Shown piece after piece: positions 1 through 8,167 of a stretch of DNA of 64,000 nt. Under the pieces are notes generated by a model, which was not told where the DNA came from, did no database searches, and saw only the letters and a list, made by a program, of their open reading frames with translations. The stretch's first letter is position 1. Each line of letters begins with the position of its first letter. A program made the translations under genes and the position numbers. Source of the DNA: Paenarthrobacter nicotinovorans (GTDB lineage: Bacteria > Actinomycetota > Actinomycetes > Actinomycetales > Micrococcaceae). The stretch spans positions 3,348,001 to 3,412,000 of the forward strand of contig NZ_CP089293.1 in NCBI RefSeq assembly GCF_021919345.1. The letters are read 5' to 3'.

Positions 1-333
1 GCCGGCTGACTCCTGCCGGGCGCGGTCGATGGCGTTGGCGGAGTAGTCGAGCCCCAGGGCCAGGGGGAAGTGCCCTGCGAGGAGCCGGGTGAAACTGCCG
101 TTGCCGCATCCAACGTCCACCACAGCGAGGGCCGGGTCAAGTTTCGCCAGCTTGGGAAGGTAGCCGTTCAGTTCATGGTCGCTTCCCGAGTCCCAGAGGA
201 CATCGCCGCTGGCTCCCGTCGATCGCACGTTGCCCCAGTATTGGTCCCAGGCGGTCAGCGGATCCTTGGGCGCCGAAGAGGAGAGCCTGATGAGGCGTGG
301 GATCAGCAGGTACTTCCTCAGCGCAGAGAGCAT
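1..333 (-). CDS. SAM-dependent methyltransferase, class I (partial, N-terminal part)
   Basis: The first 111 codons of a methyltransferase read in from the window edge, so the C-terminus is missing. The motif VVDVGCGNGSFTRLLAGH (about residues 72-89) is the glycine-rich SAM-binding motif I of class I enzymes. The following GLDYSANAIDRA fits motif II, where an acidic residue binds the ribose. The N-terminus carries WDQYWGNV, as in small cytosolic methyltransferases. The ATG at 333 lies 19 bases after the stop of the upstream DUF7793-like gene, so the two are probably co-transcribed. A GGAG lies very close to the start codon. The substrate cannot be told. Confidence 0.8.
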   Translation of the reverse strand, partial: MLSALRKYLLIPRLIRLSSSAPKDPLTAWDQYWGNVRSTGASGDVLWDSGSDHELNGYLPKLAKLDPALAVVDVGCGNGSFTRLLAGHFPLALGLDYSANAIDRARQESAG

Positions 334-352
334 GCTCCAAATATAGGGTGCC

Positions 353-748
353 TTATCCCTGCACCAGCCACTCCAGCGCTTCTGTTTCGGAGGTGAAGAA
401 TTTGGTGGGACACGGCGGCTTCATGATGCCCAGGAAGAAATTGGCAATGACCCGGTCCACCGGCGACGAACCCCAAAGGGCGATCCTGTTGGCTTGGCAG
501 GGTTTGGCGAAGACGGAGCGGGCGCCGCGCGTGACGTCGTCCGTGGTTGCCATGTCCACAATCATGGGGTGGCGTTCCTGGCCGCACAGCTCGTTGACCC
601 GGTCCATGGCCCGCTGTGCGTCCCCTTCCTTGATCCTGGCGCCGCGAGGCCAGGTAAGACGCAGAATTCCGGACTCTTCAAGCTCCAGCTCAAACATCAC
701 CTGCTGGTGTTCCGGCGGTGTGGCGGGTTGGTCCACGATGCTCCTCAT
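353..748 (-). CDS. DUF7793-like (STAS/SEC14-like fold) protein
   Basis: A protein of 131 residues with no signal peptide or membrane segment. The core from MFELELEESGILRLTW to TSETEALEWL matches small actinobacterial proteins usually called STAS/SEC14-like or DUF7793, which occur in several copies in Arthrobacter. Visible features are a beta-rich start, a helix ending in VNELCGQERHPMIVDMA, and ANFFLGIMKPPCPTKFF near the end. I start it at ATG 748. An inner ATG at 697 (MFELELEE) follows AGCAGG and could be the true start. The frame stays open upstream to 898, but that part has no family-like sequence. The role is unknown; relatives are thought to bind ligands or signal. Confidence 0.7.
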   Translation of the reverse strand: MRSIVDQPATPPEHQQVMFELELEESGILRLTWPRGARIKEGDAQRAMDRVNELCGQERHPMIVDMATTDDVTRGARSVFAKPCQANRIALWGSSPVDRVIANFFLGIMKPPCPTKFFTSETEALEWLVQG

Positions 749-938
749 CCGATTCTGTGCCACAGGCAGTGGGCTTCGGTGCTTCTTCAAGGCTGTCGAA
801 TCCGGAGGACAATGTAAAGGCGTGATCCACGACTCATCCAGCCCGTTTGCTGCGTGGCGTCCGTACGCCCCCACGCCGCTGATAGGGTGTTGCCACATCC
901 GGAATTTACGTGGTTAAGCGTTGAAGGGAAGGGGCTCA

Positions 939-2579
939 GTGGGCCAGGACAATGCCGAAGTACAGCATTCCCTTTCCGCCGTGGTCGCAGATTCCGATGC
1001 GGACCGCCTGGCCGTGGCATCGGCGGCCCTCGCTGCCGCGGGCTTCCGCGTTCTTCCTGCCAAGGACGCCGGCGAAATCGCTTCGCTCCTCCAGCACGAG
1101 CGCCCCGCGGTAGTGGTAGCGGAAAGCTCGCTCGGGCAGTCCCTCCGCAATCCCGGGGTCCCGGTCCTGCTCCTCCTCGGTGAAGACGAATCGCTGGATG
1201 TGGAAGCCGTGGAGTCATGGCGGGTTGCCGACTACGTCATGAGCCCGGTCCGCGGGGGCGAAATTGTCCATCGGGTGCAGACCCTGATCGGCCGCGCCAG
1301 GGAACGCGCGCGCTCACGGGGCGAGGTCGAGGCCTTGCGCGAGAGCCTGCGGGGAGTTTCGTCAGCGATCCGGGAAACGAACGACCCCCAGCTGATCGCA
1401 GACCACGTCGTCCAGGGTTTCGGCGACGCCCTGGGTGTCGACCACGTCTGGTTCGCGACGTTCCAGGATGAACGGGTCCCCAGCATCCGCGCCCAATGGA
1501 GCCGCCCGGGACGCCAGATGCTTCCGGCAAGGCTGGGCGGCAGTGAGGGCGCCATCATGGAGGTGGCCAACAAACTATGGGCTGCGGCAGATGTGCTGGC
1601 CATTACCGACCACCGTGAGGACCCCGACTCGGCCATCGCCCAGGCCCTGAAAACCTGGTCCAACGAACTCAACCCCGTCTCTACAGTGCTGCTGCCTGTG
1701 GGCGAAGGCGCATCGGCCATGGGCATCATCCTGCTCTCCACAGTGGAGGACCGGCACGAATGGACCCGGCCCGAAATCGCACTCCTGCAGCACGTGGCCG
1801 GAAACGTTGCGCACGGACTCATCCAGGGAAACCTCATCAGCGCACAGCAGCGTGTCCTGCACCAGCTGCGGCAACTGGACAAGGCCAAGACTGACTTCCT
1901 GGCCACCGTGAACCACGAGCTTCGCACCCCGTTGACCTCCATCACTGCCTACCTGGACATGATCCAGGACGGTTCAGGTGGCCCGGTTCCCGAGGGCATC
2001 AACAGGATGCTGGACGTCATAGCCCGGAACTCCAGCCGCCTGCGGAAGCTCATTGAGGACATGCTGACGGTATCGATGCAGGACGGCAGCAACCTCGACC
2101 TCAAACCGGTGGACATCGCCAAGCTCCTCCAGGTTGTCGTGGCGACGCTGAGGCCGCTGGCAGAGTCCCGCCACGTGTCGGTGTCTGTCACGGAGGGCCC
2201 CGAGGACATCGAAGTCACCGCGGACGAGGCAAAGCTGGAACAGGTCTTCACGAACATCGTGGCCAACGCCATCAAGTTCACCCCCGAGGGCGGCCGGGTG
2301 GGCATCAGCAGCGCCGTGTCCTCTTCCAAGGATGGCGGCCGGGCAGCGTTGGTAAAGATCGCAGACAACGGCCTTGGTATCCCGGAACACGATCTCCCCC
2401 ATATCCTGACCCGTTTCTACCGCGCTTCCAATGCCACCTCGGCAGCAGTTCCCGGCAGCGGCCTGGGCCTGGCAATCGCACATGACATCATCAGCCGCCA
2501 CATGGGACGCATGGTGTTTGACTCCACCCTCGGCTCCGGGACCACGGTGTCCGTGGAGCTGCCCGTCGGCGGACCTTAG
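939..2579 (+). CDS. Sensor histidine kinase with pseudo-receiver and GAF domains
   Basis: A soluble histidine kinase of about 546 residues. Residues 10-120 resemble a response-regulator receiver but lack the usual phospho-acceptor Asp (AESSLG stands there), so this is probably a pseudo-receiver. A GAF-type sensor domain follows (about 135-295). The dimerisation domain has the H box ATVNHELRTPLTSI with phospho-acceptor His about 326. The ATP-binding domain shows the N box NIVANAIKF, the G1 box ADNGLGIP, the F box RFYR and the G2 box GSGLGLAI, all intact. The start is GTG 939, because AAGGGAAGGGG lies just before it; a TTG at 921 is in frame but has no site. No response regulator is adjacent, so its partner is unknown. 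Confidence 0.88.
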   Translation: MGQDNAEVQHSLSAVVADSDADRLAVASAALAAAGFRVLPAKDAGEIASLLQHERPAVVVAESSLGQSLRNPGVPVLLLLGEDESLDVEAVESWRVADYVMSPVRGGEIVHRVQTLIGRARERARSRGEVEALRESLRGVSSAIRETNDPQLIADHVVQGFGDALGVDHVWFATFQDERVPSIRAQWSRPGRQMLPARLGGSEGAIMEVANKLWAAADVLAITDHREDPDSAIAQALKTWSNELNPVSTVLLPVGEGASAMGIILLSTVEDRHEWTRPEIALLQHVAGNVAHGLIQGNLISAQQRVLHQLRQLDKAKTDFLATVNHELRTPLTSITAYLDMIQDGSGGPVPEGINRMLDVIARNSSRLRKLIEDMLTVSMQDGSNLDLKPVDIAKLLQVVVATLRPLAESRHVSVSVTEGPEDIEVTADEAKLEQVFTNIVANAIKFTPEGGRVGISSAVSSSKDGGRAALVKIADNGLGIPEHDLPHILTRFYRASNATSAAVPGSGLGLAIAHDIISRHMGRMVFDSTLGSGTTVSVELPVGGP

Positions 2580-2663
2580 GTTTCGAGGCCCTGTGACAGC
2601 CCTGTCAATGGCTCAGCCGGACCACACCCGGGCCGTCACTAATGCGCGACATAATTTGAAACA

Positions 2664-2703
2664 AAAATTGATGCCCCAGGCAGCGGCCCGGGGCATCAAT
2701 TTT
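2664..2703. terminator. Bidirectional intrinsic terminator
   Basis: Perfect 14-base arms (2664-2677 and 2690-2703) flank a 12-base loop. The arms begin with A-runs and end with T-runs, so the hairpin reads as a terminator both ways. It serves the histidine kinase gene on the plus strand and the secreted-peptide gene on the minus strand. Confidence 0.85.
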
Positions 2704-2736
2704 ATGTCAAGTGGCCTTGAGAGGCTCCCCCAATGT

Positions 2737-2907
2737 TTAGTTCGGCCACCACCCGATGCTGGTGGTGTTCGTCTTGGTAGTGGTGGTGCTGTTCGGCCAC
2801 CAGCCGATTGCCGTGCTGTCCTGCGAAGGCTCGGCATTAGCCGGAGCAGCGAAGCCCGTTACTGCCAGAACTGCCGCCATGAGCAGGGTTGCCGCAAATT
2901 TTTTCAT
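2737..2907 (-). CDS. Small secreted peptide with duplicated IGWWPN motif
   Basis: An unrecognised 56-residue protein. MKKFAATLLMAAVLAVTG is a clear signal peptide (KK, then a hydrophobic stretch) and APANA followed by E is a signal peptidase I site after residue 25. The mature peptide is about 31 residues. It contains AIGWWPNS and SIGWWPN separated by a Thr/Asn-rich linker (TTTTKTNTT), and the second IGWWPN is the exact C-terminus. There is no cysteine. AAAGG lies about 10 bases before the ATG, and a perfect terminator follows 33 bases after the stop, so this is a complete small transcription unit. It is divergent from the TPR and GGDEF-EAL genes. A surface-binding or signalling peptide is possible, but the function is unknown. 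Confidence 0.8.
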   Translation of the reverse strand: MKKFAATLLMAAVLAVTGFAAPANAEPSQDSTAIGWWPNSTTTTKTNTTSIGWWPN

Positions 2908-2944
2908 CCGCTATGCCCTTTCGTACTGATGCGAATTGTTGACT

Positions 2945-2978
2945 GTGACTTGAATAAAGTCACGGGGCAAACTATACG
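2945..2978 (+). promoter_or_regulatory. Promoter of the TPR gene with an inverted-repeat operator
   Basis: The -35 box TTGAAT (2950-2955) and -10 box TATACG (2973-2978) are separated by 17 bases. The -35 box lies inside the perfect inverted repeat GTGACTTGAATAAAGTCAC (2945-2963: 7-base arms, 5-base spacer). A bound regulator would block this promoter and could also affect the divergent secreted-peptide gene. The regulator is not identifiable. Confidence 0.55.
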
Positions 2979-2998
2979 AGCTTTTCTCCGGCAATGAC

Positions 2999-4066
2999 AT
3001 GGATAATGGGCACATGAATAGTCCCCACCTCGCCTCGCACCTCGTGGCCGGTCTCACGGCCCGTGCCAAATGGAAGGAACGGGATTTCGACGAGGCCTTC
3101 AGGCTTGCGGGTGAAGCCGCGGAGCTGGCCTCGGACGCCGGGGACGACCATTCCTGGTGGGACATGCGCTATTTGCAGGCCGAATGCCTCCGTGACCAGG
3201 GACGGATCGAGGAATACCTTCAACTGGCCACAGAGCTGAAGGACCACAGCTTCACAGCCACTTCCCCGGAGCTCGGCGCGAAAGCGGGAACTATGGTGGC
3301 CGTGGCATACCAAGGACTGGGCCGGCTCGCGGAGGCTGCCACCACCGCAGCCGATGCCGCGAAACTCGCGTCCTTGGACTCCGATTTGCTGTACGTGCAG
3401 ATCCTGGCCCAGCGTGCGCTTATTGCAGCCCTGGCAGAAAGCCGGCTCCTGGATGACGCCTGGCGCGAATGCCTTGTCCTGGAAACGTTGATCACCGACG
3501 ACATTGACGAAGACACCGCGGGCAAAGGCTATTGGGTCATCGGAAACGTAGCGTTCCTGGCCGACCGGGTGGCCGATGGCGGCAGATATCACGACCTTGC
3601 CGCGGAACGGCTTTCGCCGTCGAAAGACGTCGATCTGTGGGCACGCTTCAACCGCGCCTCGGCGGAAATGCGGCTCCAGGCCAAGCTCGACGACGCCGCC
3701 ACCTTGCGCTGCATCGAACGGGCCGAGCTCGCCACCGATATTGTAGGCGGCTCAGAGCGGGACCACCTGGAAATGTCACTGGTCCGCGCCCACTGGAATT
3801 TCCTCAACGGCCAAATGAAGGAAGCCCTGGCCATCCTTGAGCCGTTGAGTGCCCGCTCGTCCATCTTGGCCACCCAAACCGCGGCCGAAGCGCACTTCCT
3901 CCTGGCCCGCGCCCTATTGGACTCCGGCCGGACGGACGACGGCCTGGCAGCATGCGAAGTCGCAGCAAAGCTTTTTGACCAAGCAGCACTGCCCGAGCGT
4001 AGTGCGGCGGTTCGCGACTACTTGCAGAAGACTGTTGAACTGCAGGACGGGCCCCGCAAGGTTTAG
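2999..4066 (+). CDS. TPR-like helical repeat protein
   Basis: A cytosolic, all-helical protein of 355 residues without signal peptide. Paired Ala/Leu-rich helices recur through its length (for example AFRLAGEAAELASDAGD, GLGRLAEAATTAADAAKLA and EAHFLLARALLDSGRTDDGLAACEVAAKL), as in tetratricopeptide repeats, which bind other proteins. The start could be ATG 2999 or ATG 3014 (MNSPHLASH); neither has a strong ribosome site. The next gene, a GGDEF-EAL enzyme, begins 3 bases after this stop, so the pair is translationally coupled. The TPR protein may be a partner or regulator of that enzyme (inference). Confidence 0.7.
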   Translation: MDNGHMNSPHLASHLVAGLTARAKWKERDFDEAFRLAGEAAELASDAGDDHSWWDMRYLQAECLRDQGRIEEYLQLATELKDHSFTATSPELGAKAGTMVAVAYQGLGRLAEAATTAADAAKLASLDSDLLYVQILAQRALIAALAESRLLDDAWRECLVLETLITDDIDEDTAGKGYWVIGNVAFLADRVADGGRYHDLAAERLSPSKDVDLWARFNRASAEMRLQAKLDDAATLRCIERAELATDIVGGSERDHLEMSLVRAHWNFLNGQMKEALAILEPLSARSSILATQTAAEAHFLLARALLDSGRTDDGLAACEVAAKLFDQAALPERSAAVRDYLQKTVELQDGPRKV

Positions 4067-4068
4067 TT

Positions 4069-5622
4069 GTGGCCGAGGCAAGCATGTATTCCGGGAACGA
4101 TCCCCGCTTGGAGCTGCTCCTCGAAGGCATCGTCCGGCTCGCTGCAGGAGACCTGAGCACCCGGGTGAAGGTCTCCGAAGCGCGCGATGAGATCGACGCC
4201 GTCATCATGGGCACGAACCTCCTTGCCGAAGACCTGCAGATTGTTTACGAGGAGCTGGAACAGCGGGTGCAGGCCCGTACCCAGCAGCTCAACGAAGCCC
4301 ACCTCGCAATGCGCCGCATGGCCATGACCGATCCCTTGACCGGCCTTCACAACCGTTCGGCCTTTGCCGCCGCGCTCAACGAAGTACAGGCCGGGGAGGC
4401 AGACGGCAAGAAGAGGGCGGCCATCCTGCTGCTGGACATGGACGGTTTCAAAGCCATCAACGACTCCCTGGGCCACACCATCGGCGACAAAGTCCTGGAA
4501 ACCGTAGCCGGGAGGATCAGCGGGGCGGTCCGGGAACAGGACATGGTGGCACGGATGGGTGGTGACGAATTCGCGGTTCTGATCCCTGGGGTAAGCCCCA
4601 GCGAAGCCGCCGCCATCGGCAACCGCATCCTCGCCGCCGTCGTAGAGGTCATGGAGATCGAAGGCCAGCACCTACGGTGCGGTGCCAGCATGGGCCTGCG
4701 CATGGCCGACCCCGGCCAGCGCGCGGAGGAACTCATGATGGAGGCGGACATCGCCATGTACGAGTCCAAATCCGACGGCCGTGGACGGCTGAAGATCTTC
4801 GAACCGGCCATGTTGCACGCGCGGCAGATGCGCAACCAACTGATCGGCGAACTCAAGGAGGCAATCGCCGGTTCCCAGCTGGTGCTCCACTACCAGCCCA
4901 TCGTCAGGCTGGACACCCGGGAAATCGAAGGCGTGGAGGCCCTGGTCCGTTGGAACCACCCCACCCGTGGACTCATCATGCCCGATGAGTTCATCCCCAT
5001 CGCCGAAGAAACGGGAATGATCTCCGATCTGGGCGGCTGGGTGCTCCGCACCGCCGTCGAACAATTGAAGCAATGGCGAACCGACCCCCTGACCCGACGC
5101 CACCGCTTCAGCATGCGCATCAACGTTTCGGCGGCGGATCTGCAGCGGCTGGAGTTCGTGGAAGACGTGCGGGAGGCGCTTGCTGAGGCAGACCTGGACC
5201 CCTCGCTCCTGGTGCTGGAGCTGACCGAGAGCGCCGTCATCCAGGGAAACGACCTGGATCGATACACCCTCAACAGCCTGCGCCGTTTGGGGGTGGGGCT
5301 GGAGATCGATGACTTCGGCACGGGCTATTCGTCCATCAGCTACCTGCGGCAGTTGCCCGTCGACACCGTGAAAGTGGACCGGACACTCCTGTCAGCACTG
5401 GGCAGCGATCCTTCCCAGCCTGCCCTCCTGGCAGCGGTATTGCAGCTGATCCGGGCATGCGGGCTGAGTGCCGTCTGGGAAGGCATCGAAACCGCGGAGC
5501 AGGCCGAGTACTTGTTGGGCATTGGCTGCACCAGCGGACAGGGCTACTACTTCAGCAGGCCGTTGGCCGAGGCACAGCTGACCGAGCAGCTGAAGCACCA
5601 CAACACGTGGCCGGTCAGCTGA
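4069..5622 (+). CDS. Diguanylate cyclase/phosphodiesterase (HAMP-like, GGDEF, EAL)
   Basis: A soluble c-di-GMP enzyme of 517 residues. A HAMP-like segment (about 15-60, LAAGDLSTRVKVSEARDEID) leads into a coiled coil (about 60-85). The GGDEF domain (about 88-245) keeps MGGDEFAVLI (164-168) and an RxxD inhibitory site, REQD, five residues before it. The EAL domain (about 265-510) keeps EALVRW, NVSAADLQ, ELTES, DDFGTGYSS, KVDR and EGIETAEQ, so both activities look intact. No membrane segment is seen, so it acts in the cytosol. The start is GTG 4069, directly after the TPR gene's stop. The stop forms the palindrome TCAGCTGA with that of the convergent acetyltransferase gene. Confidence 0.92.
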   Translation: MAEASMYSGNDPRLELLLEGIVRLAAGDLSTRVKVSEARDEIDAVIMGTNLLAEDLQIVYEELEQRVQARTQQLNEAHLAMRRMAMTDPLTGLHNRSAFAAALNEVQAGEADGKKRAAILLLDMDGFKAINDSLGHTIGDKVLETVAGRISGAVREQDMVARMGGDEFAVLIPGVSPSEAAAIGNRILAAVVEVMEIEGQHLRCGASMGLRMADPGQRAEELMMEADIAMYESKSDGRGRLKIFEPAMLHARQMRNQLIGELKEAIAGSQLVLHYQPIVRLDTREIEGVEALVRWNHPTRGLIMPDEFIPIAEETGMISDLGGWVLRTAVEQLKQWRTDPLTRRHRFSMRINVSAADLQRLEFVEDVREALAEADLDPSLLVLELTESAVIQGNDLDRYTLNSLRRLGVGLEIDDFGTGYSSISYLRQLPVDTVKVDRTLLSALGSDPSQPALLAAVLQLIRACGLSAVWEGIETAEQAEYLLGIGCTSGQGYYFSRPLAEAQLTEQLKHHNTWPVS

Positions 5623-6199
5623 CGCTGCGGGTCCACGGGCGGTGCCGGTTGCGCCACTCCGAGTCCAGGATTGCGTAGATGTTCTCCGTAGCCCACTGGC
5701 CCTTGTAGTGCCAGTTGTCCACCAAGGTTGCCTCCAAACGCATCCCGAGCCGCTGGCAGATCCCCGCCGAGCCTTCGTTGAGGGCATCGAGCTTGGCGTC
5801 CACGCGGTGGAAGGACAACTGCTCGAACGCCAGGCGCAGGACGGCTTCGGCTGCTTCCGTGGCGTATCCGTGGCCACGGGCATCCGGGTGCAGGATCCAG
5901 CCAAGCTCGCCCTGCCCGGTGCCTTCCAGCCATTTCAGCACGACCTCGCCTACCAGGCCCGGCTGGTCCTGGCGCTCAATGGCCAGGCACACCCAATCCC
6001 CTTCCTGGTTGAACTCGAAGTTGGCGTAGCGGCCCAGGACCTCCATGGACTTGGTCTTGGTGAGTTCGTGGCGGAACAGAAAGCGGGCTGTTTCGGGGAG
6101 GGCCTGGTATTCGTGGAAGCGTTCAAGGTCTTCCACACCGAAACGGCGCAGGATCAGGCGGTCGGTGACAATCGGGAGCTCAATTTCGGGCATGCACAT
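5615..6199 (-). CDS. GNAT family N-acetyltransferase (RimJ/RimL type)
   Basis: A protein of 194 residues with the GNAT fold. It starts like RimJ/RimL enzymes (IVTDRLILRRFGVEDLERF) and has the acetyl-CoA-binding region ELGWILHPDARGHGYATEA, in which the R/Q-x-x-G-x-G/A loop reads RGHGYA. NEGSAGICQRLGMRLEA near the C-terminus is the typical Asn-containing helix. It transfers acetyl to an amine of unknown substrate in the cytosol. Start ATG 6199 (MCMPEIEL) or ATG 6193 (MPEIEL) are equally plausible. The last 8 bases overlap the convergent GGDEF-EAL gene. Confidence 0.85.
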   Translation of the reverse strand: MCMPEIELPIVTDRLILRRFGVEDLERFHEYQALPETARFLFRHELTKTKSMEVLGRYANFEFNQEGDWVCLAIERQDQPGLVGEVVLKWLEGTGQGELGWILHPDARGHGYATEAAEAVLRLAFEQLSFHRVDAKLDALNEGSAGICQRLGMRLEATLVDNWHYKGQWATENIYAILDSEWRNRHRPWTRSVS

Positions 6200-6259
6200 G
6201 AGGCTACTAGGCCGGGACGAATAGTGGCCCAGTCTTGACACGTGGCGCGATCTGGGATT

Positions 6260-6277
6260 ACCTAATGAACATTCGGT
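6260..6277. promoter_or_regulatory. Putative PaaR operator upstream of paaI
   Basis: ACCTAATGAACATTCGGT is an inverted repeat (ACCTAATG / CATTCGGT, 7 of 8 bases matching) placed 25 bases before the paaI start. Its right half TTCGGTAA is identical to that of the site before paaZ. PaaR, a TetR-type repressor of actinobacteria, is known to bind palindromes with a core like ACCGNNCGNNCGGT. This copy is the weakest of the three. Confidence 0.5.
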
Positions 6278-6301
6278 AAATAAAGCTGGAGGCAATGACG
6301 C

Positions 6302-6772
6302 ATGGTTGAAACAACCCTCTCCGGTGCATCGCACCACATCCTGACGAACGACTACGCGTCCGAATGGATGGGTATCGAGGTCCTCAAGCTCGACGACGGC
6401 CACGCCACGATCCGCATGCACCTCCGGCAGGAGATGCTCAACGGATTCGGCATGGCCCACGGCGGAATGATCTTTGCCTTCGGCGACACCGCCTTCGCAC
6501 TGGCCTGCAACCCGGCCAACCCGACACCCGAGGAGGCGGCCTCCATCACGGTGGCCTCCGGCGTCGACATCAATTTCATCAAGCCGGCCTACCAGGGCCA
6601 GGTGATTACCGCCGTCGCAAACCGCCGCGCAAGCACGGGACGCAGCGGACTGTACGACATCCAGATCTTCGCGGCCTCCCCCGACGCCGCACCGGACACG
6701 CCATCCGATGCAGAAACCGGCGAACTCATTGCTGAGTTCCGTGGCCGCAGCCGTACCATCTCCAAGAAGTAG
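6302..6772 (+). CDS. paaI: Hydroxyphenylacetyl-CoA thioesterase PaaI
   Basis: A hotdog-fold thioesterase of 156 residues. FGMAHGGMIFAFGDTAFALACN carries the PaaI signature HGG followed by the catalytic Asp. GVDINFIKPAYQGQVI and GRSGLYDIQIF are the conserved strands of the family. PaaI hydrolyses CoA esters that stall the phenylacetate pathway, freeing CoA. GGAGG (6288-6292) precedes the start. An out-of-frame ATG at 6295 was not used. It is first in paaI-paaK-paaR with a 5-base gap to paaK (counted from the stop), and the PaaR-type site lies upstream. Confidence 0.92.
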   Translation: MVETTLSGASHHILTNDYASEWMGIEVLKLDDGHATIRMHLRQEMLNGFGMAHGGMIFAFGDTAFALACNPANPTPEEAASITVASGVDINFIKPAYQGQVITAVANRRASTGRSGLYDIQIFAASPDAAPDTPSDAETGELIAEFRGRSRTISKK

Positions 6773-6780
6773 GAAACCCC

Positions 6781-8130
6781 ATGACGCAGAACACCGTGGC
6801 CGCACCCACCGCCAACATGTCCGAAGCCGGTTCTCCCGTGCTGGACCGTGAAGAGACCATCTCCCGCGACGAACTCGAGGCACTCCAGCTCACCCGCCTC
6901 CAGCACACGGTGGCCTACGCCTACGATCGCGTTCCCCTGTACAAGCGCAAGTTCGATGAAGCCGGCGTGCACCCGTCGGACCTCCGCGAACTGAGCGACC
7001 TTGGCAAGTTCCCGTACACCACCAAGGAAGACCTCCGCCTGGAGTACCCGTTCGGCATGTTCGCCGTCCCGCAGGACCAGGTGGCACGCATCCACGCCAG
7101 CTCCGGCACCACCGGACGGCCAACCGTCGTGGGCTACACCAAGAACGACCTCGCCAACTGGGCAACACTGGTGGCCCGGTCCTTCCGCGCCTCCGGCGTC
7201 CGCCCCGGCATGAAAGTCCACAATGCCTACGGCTACGGCCTCTTCACCGGCGGCCTCGGCGCGCACGCCGGGGCCGAAGCGCTCGGCTGCACCGTCATCC
7301 CCATGTCAGGCGGCCAGACAGAACGCCAGATCCAGCTCATCCAGGACTTCAAGCCGGACGCCATCCTGGCCACACCCACCTACCTGCTCACCATCGCCGA
7401 CGCCATGGCGCACATGGGAATCGATCCCACGTCCACCTCCCTCAAATACGCAGTGCTCGGCGCAGAGCCGTGGACAGAGGAAATGCGGCACGAACTCGAA
7501 GTCACCATGAACATCAAAGCCTCGGACATTTACGGGCTCTCCGAAGTCATGGGTCCGGGAGTTGCGGGTGAAGCGGTTGAAACGCAGGACGGCTGCCACA
7601 TCTGGGAAGACCACTTCCGCCCCGAAATCATCGACCCGTTCGATCACTCCACGGTCCTGGGCGACGGCGAACCGGGCGAACTCGTTTTCACCTCGTTGAC
7701 CAAGGAAGCGCTGCCGATCATCCGGTACCGCACCAAGGACCTCACCCGCCTGCTGCCCGGCACCGCACGTCCCGCGCACCGCCGCATGGGCCGCATCACC
7801 GGCCGCAGCGACGACATGATCATCCTCCGTGGCGTGAACCTCTTCCCGTCGCAGATCGAAGAAATCGCACTCCGAATCCCCGAACTCAGCCCGCACTTCC
7901 AGCTTGAGATCACCCGCCCCGAGGGCAAGCGCATGGACTCACTGACCGTGAAGATTGAGCGGCGCGAAAACGTCACCGTTGATGCCGGCACGACGGCGGC
8001 CCACACCTTGCGTGAGCAGATCAAGATTCACGTCGGGTCATCTTGCGTAGTCGACGTTGTGGAGCCGGGCTCGCTTGAGCGGTCCAACGGCAAGCTCCGC
8101 CGGATCTACGACATGCGGCCCAAGGGCTGA
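6781..8130 (+). CDS. paaK: Phenylacetate-CoA ligase PaaK
   Basis: A 449-residue member of the adenylate-forming family that converts phenylacetate, ATP and CoA to phenylacetyl-CoA, the first step of the pathway. The P-loop ASSGTTGRPTVVGYT, the segment YGLSEVMGPGV (substrate/AMP binding) and GRSDDMIILRGVNLFPSQIEE (hinge before the C-terminal domain) are typical of PaaK. The Lys-containing end GKLRRIYDMRPKG is present. Length is normal. It follows paaI closely and precedes the TetR regulator. Confidence 0.95.
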   Translation: MTQNTVAAPTANMSEAGSPVLDREETISRDELEALQLTRLQHTVAYAYDRVPLYKRKFDEAGVHPSDLRELSDLGKFPYTTKEDLRLEYPFGMFAVPQDQVARIHASSGTTGRPTVVGYTKNDLANWATLVARSFRASGVRPGMKVHNAYGYGLFTGGLGAHAGAEALGCTVIPMSGGQTERQIQLIQDFKPDAILATPTYLLTIADAMAHMGIDPTSTSLKYAVLGAEPWTEEMRHELEVTMNIKASDIYGLSEVMGPGVAGEAVETQDGCHIWEDHFRPEIIDPFDHSTVLGDGEPGELVFTSLTKEALPIIRYRTKDLTRLLPGTARPAHRRMGRITGRSDDMIILRGVNLFPSQIEEIALRIPELSPHFQLEITRPEGKRMDSLTVKIERRENVTVDAGTTAAHTLREQIKIHVGSSCVVDVVEPGSLERSNGKLRRIYDMRPKG

Positions 8131-8167
8131 GCGCCTTCCCCGGTTGAGATCGTGAGAAAATGCCAGC

